The notes under the pieces were generated by a model. It had not been told where the DNA came from. It made no database searches and saw only the letters and a list, made by a program, of their open reading frames with translations. This document shows, piece by piece, positions 6,695 to 8,565 of a stretch of 8,565 nucleotides of DNA (its first letter is position 1; every line of letters starts with the position of its first letter). The translations under genes and the position numbers were made by a program. Origin of the DNA: Chloroflexota bacterium. Lineage in GTDB: Bacteria > Chloroflexota > Limnocylindria > QHBO01. The stretch is from contig VBKA01000051.1 of NCBI GenBank assembly GCA_005879815.1, positions 1-8,565 of the forward strand, in the 5' to 3' direction.

Positions 6695-6832
6695 GATGAG
6701 AGCGGCATTGCGCGCGCTAGCGGCTTTAGCCCAGGTCGAGCCTTTGGCCGAGAGGTTGTACGCCTCTCTCTGGGTGTCTTCGATCTTCCGGGCGGGGAGT
6801 TATCCGCTCGCCATGAGCACGGTTCGAAGATT

Positions 6833-6908
6833 TGGCGTCCCCGGCAGGATTCGAACCTGCGACCCGCTGCTTAGAAGGCAGCCGCTCTGTCCACTGAGCT
6901 ACGGGGAC
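6833..6908 (-). tRNA. tRNA-Arg (anticodon TCT)
   Basis: The minus strand from 6908 gives a full cloverleaf of 73 bases plus an encoded CCA (6835-6833). Acceptor GTCCCCG pairs with CGGGGAC, discriminator G at 6836. The D arm is GCTC/GAGC, anticodon stem GCTGC/GCAGC with loop CTTCTAA (anticodon TCT, reading AGA/AGG), and T stem GCAGG/CCTGC with loop TTCGAAT. All stems pair perfectly. Its 3' half is duplicated at 4815-4860, so this is the probable reconstituted attachment site of an integrated islet. Confidence 0.96.
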
Positions 6909-6923
6909 GGTGATGAGACGCTG

Positions 6924-6929
6924 AGTTTA
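6924..6929 (-). promoter_or_regulatory. Possible -10 box of the tRNA-Arg gene
   Basis: TAAACT on the minus strand, four of six matches to TATAAT, lies 15 bases before the tRNA 5' end. No good -35 hexamer is found 16-18 bases further upstream. Confidence 0.25.
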
Positions 6930-7003
6930 CGCACGAATAGTGGGGGATTTACCGTCGGTAGCGGGTCGCCATTCTTAGCATGCCCCTTCTCCTGAGCGAC
7001 TAA

Positions 7004-7258
7004 CTAAGGGTCCTTTGTCCCGACGCGCGGCACCGGACGCTGCGCTTCCCAGTGGCGATGGCGTCCTCCTGCATCGCGCCTATTTGCGCTCCGGTTCCGT
7101 CTCCCCCGCCGGCGTTCTCCAGGTCGCGCCCTGGCGGCAGTTGACGCCATCGCCACGAAGAAGACGGCTTGGCTGACCATTGCCATGCCCACGAAGGCGG
7201 CGCCGATCCACCAAGCCATGTGCCAGAGCGCGCCGGTCACGCCGATGAAGGTGAGCAC
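7004..7258 (-). CDS. Possible small two-helix membrane protein
   Basis: 84 residues from a GTG at 7258 with no clear Shine-Dalgarno. Residues 1-42 are two hydrophobic segments (LTFIGVTGALWHMAWWIGAA and MAMVSQAVFFVAMAS) with codons ending mostly in G or C, as expected for a real gene here. From about residue 46 the composition changes abruptly to an arginine-rich stretch and the codon bias is lost, while another minus-strand frame carries a more ordinary reading (DLENAGGGDGTGAQIG). That pattern suggests a frameshift near 7120-7125 or a spurious C-terminus. No family recognised. A TTGACA at 7274-7269 lies upstream but lacks a matching -10. Confidence 0.35.
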   Translation of the reverse strand: MLTFIGVTGALWHMAWWIGAAFVGMAMVSQAVFFVAMASTAARARPGERRRGRRNRSANRRDAGGRHRHWEAQRPVPRVGTKDP

Positions 7259-7305
7259 CGACGGTGAGTGTCAACAGCGCGTTGGCTGAACCATTTGGGA
7301 CCCAT

Positions 7306-7348
7306 CGCGCGCTCGCGCGCGCCTGACAACAGGCATCCCACGGGTGGG
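7306..7348. other. Three adjacent inverted repeats upstream of the 100-residue gene
   Basis: A CG run (7306-7322, GCGCG/CGCGC arms) is followed by a perfect hairpin GCCTG-ACAA-CAGGC (7321-7334) and then CCCAC-GG-GTGGG (7337-7348). They lie 64-106 bases before the ATG at 7412. They could form a structured leader or terminator-like region for either strand; no T-tract supports a standard terminator. Confidence 0.35.
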
Positions 7349-7411
7349 CGAGCGATCGGGCCGGTGTCCAGGGCGGTGCCCGCCATGGTCAGACGGTAGA
7401 CTGCCTGAGCG

Positions 7412-7714
7412 ATGGCCGACGAATCCCAGCAGCCGCCCAAGGTCCAGCTGCAGACCCCGCAGATTGAGCTCGATCGTCAGCTGCTGCGCGATGACGACCT
7501 GCTCAACGAGGAGCACCTGCGCCGTATGGACCAGGTGCTCCTGCGCCGCAATCTTGACCATGCGCGCATGTTCAGCCGCAAGCTCTCACTCGAGCTCCAG
7601 AACTTCGTGCACCTCTATACGCCGGAGGCCAACGAGCTGCGCCGGCGCATCGAGAAGTACATGGTCATGGAGCGCCTGATTGAGAAGGAGATGGCCCGCC
7701 GCCACACCTACTGA
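7412..7714 (+). CDS. Hypothetical charged helical protein, 100 aa
   Basis: 100 residues, nearly all predicted helix and very charged, with repeated Glu/Leu/Arg patterns (LLNEEHLRRMDQVLLRRNLD, ELRRRIEKYMVMERLIEKEM). No membrane segment, signal peptide, cysteine or histidine cluster is visible, which suggests a small cytoplasmic protein forming a helical bundle or coiled coil, possibly an oligomer. The ATG at 7412 lacks a strong Shine-Dalgarno. TAGACT at 7397-7402 could be a -10 box giving an almost leaderless mRNA, with no good -35. Third codon positions are mainly G/C across its length, which supports it being real. A weak stem AAGGCC/GGCTTT (7714-7732) follows the stop. No family recognised. 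Confidence 0.72.
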   Translation: MADESQQPPKVQLQTPQIELDRQLLRDDDLLNEEHLRRMDQVLLRRNLDHARMFSRKLSLELQNFVHLYTPEANELRRRIEKYMVMERLIEKEMARRHTY

Positions 7715-7743
7715 AGGCCGTTCGCGGGCTTTGAAGGTCCGAT

Positions 7744-7784
7744 TGTGGATATCCGGGAGGGTCCTGGGACCCGTTTGTGGATAA
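7744..7784 (-). promoter_or_regulatory. DnaA-box module: two boxes around an inverted repeat
   Basis: TGTGGATAA at 7776-7784 is a perfect DnaA box (TTATCCACA on the minus strand). TGTGGATAT at 7744-7752 matches eight of nine in the same orientation, 32 bp away, about three helical turns. Midway lies the inverted repeat GGGTCC-TG-GGACCC (7759-7772). The spacing and symmetry look organised. It may be a DnaA-regulated site, part of a replication origin, or a DnaA-titrating site; no dnaA or dnaN gene is in the window and no AT-rich unwinding stretch is adjacent. Confidence 0.5.
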
Positions 7785-7895
7785 CATCAGGCGGCCGATG
7801 GCGAGGGTTCGAGGCTAGTTTCCAGCGCTCCGGCCGGTATCGCGGAGAGCCGCGGATCAGGCTGGTGACGACGCGTCGACGCGTGTGGTCGGAGC

Positions 7896-8174
7896 CTAGG
7901 TCGATGGTTCCAGTGTCGCTCGAACCCAGGTTGCCAGCCGCGGCATCCCCCATAGGGCAAAGGTCAGCCCGCGCTCGCCGAGCTGCTCGGTACCCCAGCC
8001 TCTGAACTCGCGTCGTGCGGCAATTCCGCACATCACGTCGTACAGCTCGGGCCAGGCGGCAGGTCTTCGACGGTGGCAGTAGCGGATGAAATCCGCTACC
8101 TCCTTGGGCGGACGATCCTCTGCAGCAGGTTCAGACGTTGCGGTGGCATGGTCATGCGTCACCAGCTCGGGCAT
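7896..8174 (-). CDS. Hypothetical small basic protein, 92 aa
   Basis: 92 residues from ATG 8174, chosen because GGAGG (8189-8185) lies 10 bases upstream. The first 25 residues are polar and probably disordered. The remainder looks like a compact helical domain: VADFIRYCHRRRPAAWPELYDVMCG, then a RGWG turn and an LGERGLTFALWGM segment, with two cysteines (C34, C49) and many aromatic residues. It has no membrane segment or signal peptide. It stands alone, flanked on both sides by DnaA-box-like sequences, and points toward the 100-residue gene, with which it converges. Third positions are reasonably GC-rich. No family recognised; a small regulatory or nucleic-acid-binding protein is possible but unproved. 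Confidence 0.62.
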   Translation of the reverse strand: MPELVTHDHATATSEPAAEDRPPKEVADFIRYCHRRRPAAWPELYDVMCGIAARREFRGWGTEQLGERGLTFALWGMPRLATWVRATLEPST

Positions 8175-8278
8175 GTGACTCGCGCCTCCGGAAGATGAAT
8201 GATGAGTGCCGAGGATAGGCGTCGGCGGCGAATGGTAGGGGGCCGCTACCGCCGCGTGAAGGGGGTATGTCCACCAAG

Positions 8279-8299
8279 TTTTCCACATTCCTTTCCACA
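8279..8299 (+). promoter_or_regulatory. Pair of DnaA-box-like sequences
   Basis: TTTTCCACA (8279-8287) matches eight of nine bases of TTATCCACA and CTTTCCACA (8291-8299) matches seven, in direct orientation 12 bp apart. They lie in the 277-base spacer upstream of both the 92-residue gene and the DUF3224 gene. On the plus strand they face opposite to the boxes at 7744-7784. They could be a second part of the same DnaA-binding region or a local regulatory site. Confidence 0.35.
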
Positions 8300-8451
8300 G
8301 CCGCCTCCCTGGGTGGACAGCCTTGCGGATTAGGTACCAGGACGGTGGAGACGGCACTTGAACCCTCCCGCGAGAGATGCATTGCCGTTGGCATCACCCG
8401 TGCGCGCCTTGCATGCGCAATCCAATTTCGAGGCACGGAAGCGATCGCGTC

Positions 8452-8565
8452 ATGACCAATGCAACCGCCGTGAACGCAAGCGGAACGTTCCGCATCACCT
8501 CGATGGAGGAGGACGCCTATGAGTCCCTGGAGGCAGGAGGCAAGCTGACGCGCGCTCGAGGCGAT
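8452..8565 (+). CDS. DUF3224-type protein, 3' truncated by window end
   Basis: Only the first 38 codons are in the window. ASGTFRITS at residues 9-17 and GGKLTRARGD at 29-38 match the opening of DUF3224-domain proteins, small soluble beta-barrel-like proteins of about 120-140 residues with no established activity. The ATG at 8452 has only a weak GGAAG (about 11 bases upstream); a GTG at 8470 is the alternative, but residues from about 9 onward are the recognisable part in either case. The identification rests on a short segment and could change with the full sequence. Confidence 0.68.
   Translation, partial: MTNATAVNASGTFRITSMEEDAYESLEAGGKLTRARGD

Noticed and set aside
4815..6908. CRISPR array or transposon with terminal inverted repeats
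   Set aside because: The two repeats are direct and tRNA-derived. No regularly spaced short repeats, transposase or inverted termini are visible.
6687..6995. Plus-strand open frame reading GVPGRIRTCDPLLRRQPL and onward
   Set aside because: This peptide is the antisense translation of the tRNA-Arg gene, a well-known spurious annotation. The rest overlaps the minus-strand helical gene.

Overview
The window is 8.6 kb of GC-rich bacterial DNA with GTG and probable TTG starts, G/C-ending codons and genes on both strands. The gene content would fit a soil-type Actinomycetota or Chloroflexota genome, but no marker fixes the phylum, so this is inference. 

Left part (1-4799), ordinary chromosomal metabolism: the 3' portion of a three-domain lipid enzyme (AMP-forming acyl-activating domain, acyl carrier domain, PlsC-type acyltransferase). 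It is translationally coupled by a GTGA overlap to a tandem-GNAT acetyltransferase. A metallo-beta-lactamase-fold hydrolase converges on the GNAT gene, and the two stop codons interlock in one CTAG palindrome. A class I SAM-dependent methyltransferase is divergent from the hydrolase, and the spacer between them carries two palindromes and a possible promoter.

Middle part (4815-6908), the most interesting region: an intact tRNA-Arg(TCT) on the minus strand at 6833-6908, and 2018 bp downstream of it a same-orientation partial copy of that tRNA (4815-4860, 45 of 46 bases identical) running exactly from the encoded CCA to the edge of the anticodon loop. This is the geometry left by site-specific integration into a tRNA gene. 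The 2-kb islet holds a secreted HAF-repeat protein with three 44-residue repeats and a convergent minus-strand cluster: a small helical protein, then a DUF4328-type membrane protein split into two frames at a hairpin. It has no recognisable integrase.

Right part (6909-8565): small genes of unknown function (a possible two-helix membrane protein, a 100-residue charged helical protein, a 92-residue basic protein), two groups of DnaA-box-like sequences (one an ordered box / inverted repeat / box module), and the first 38 codons of a DUF3224-type protein cut by the window end.
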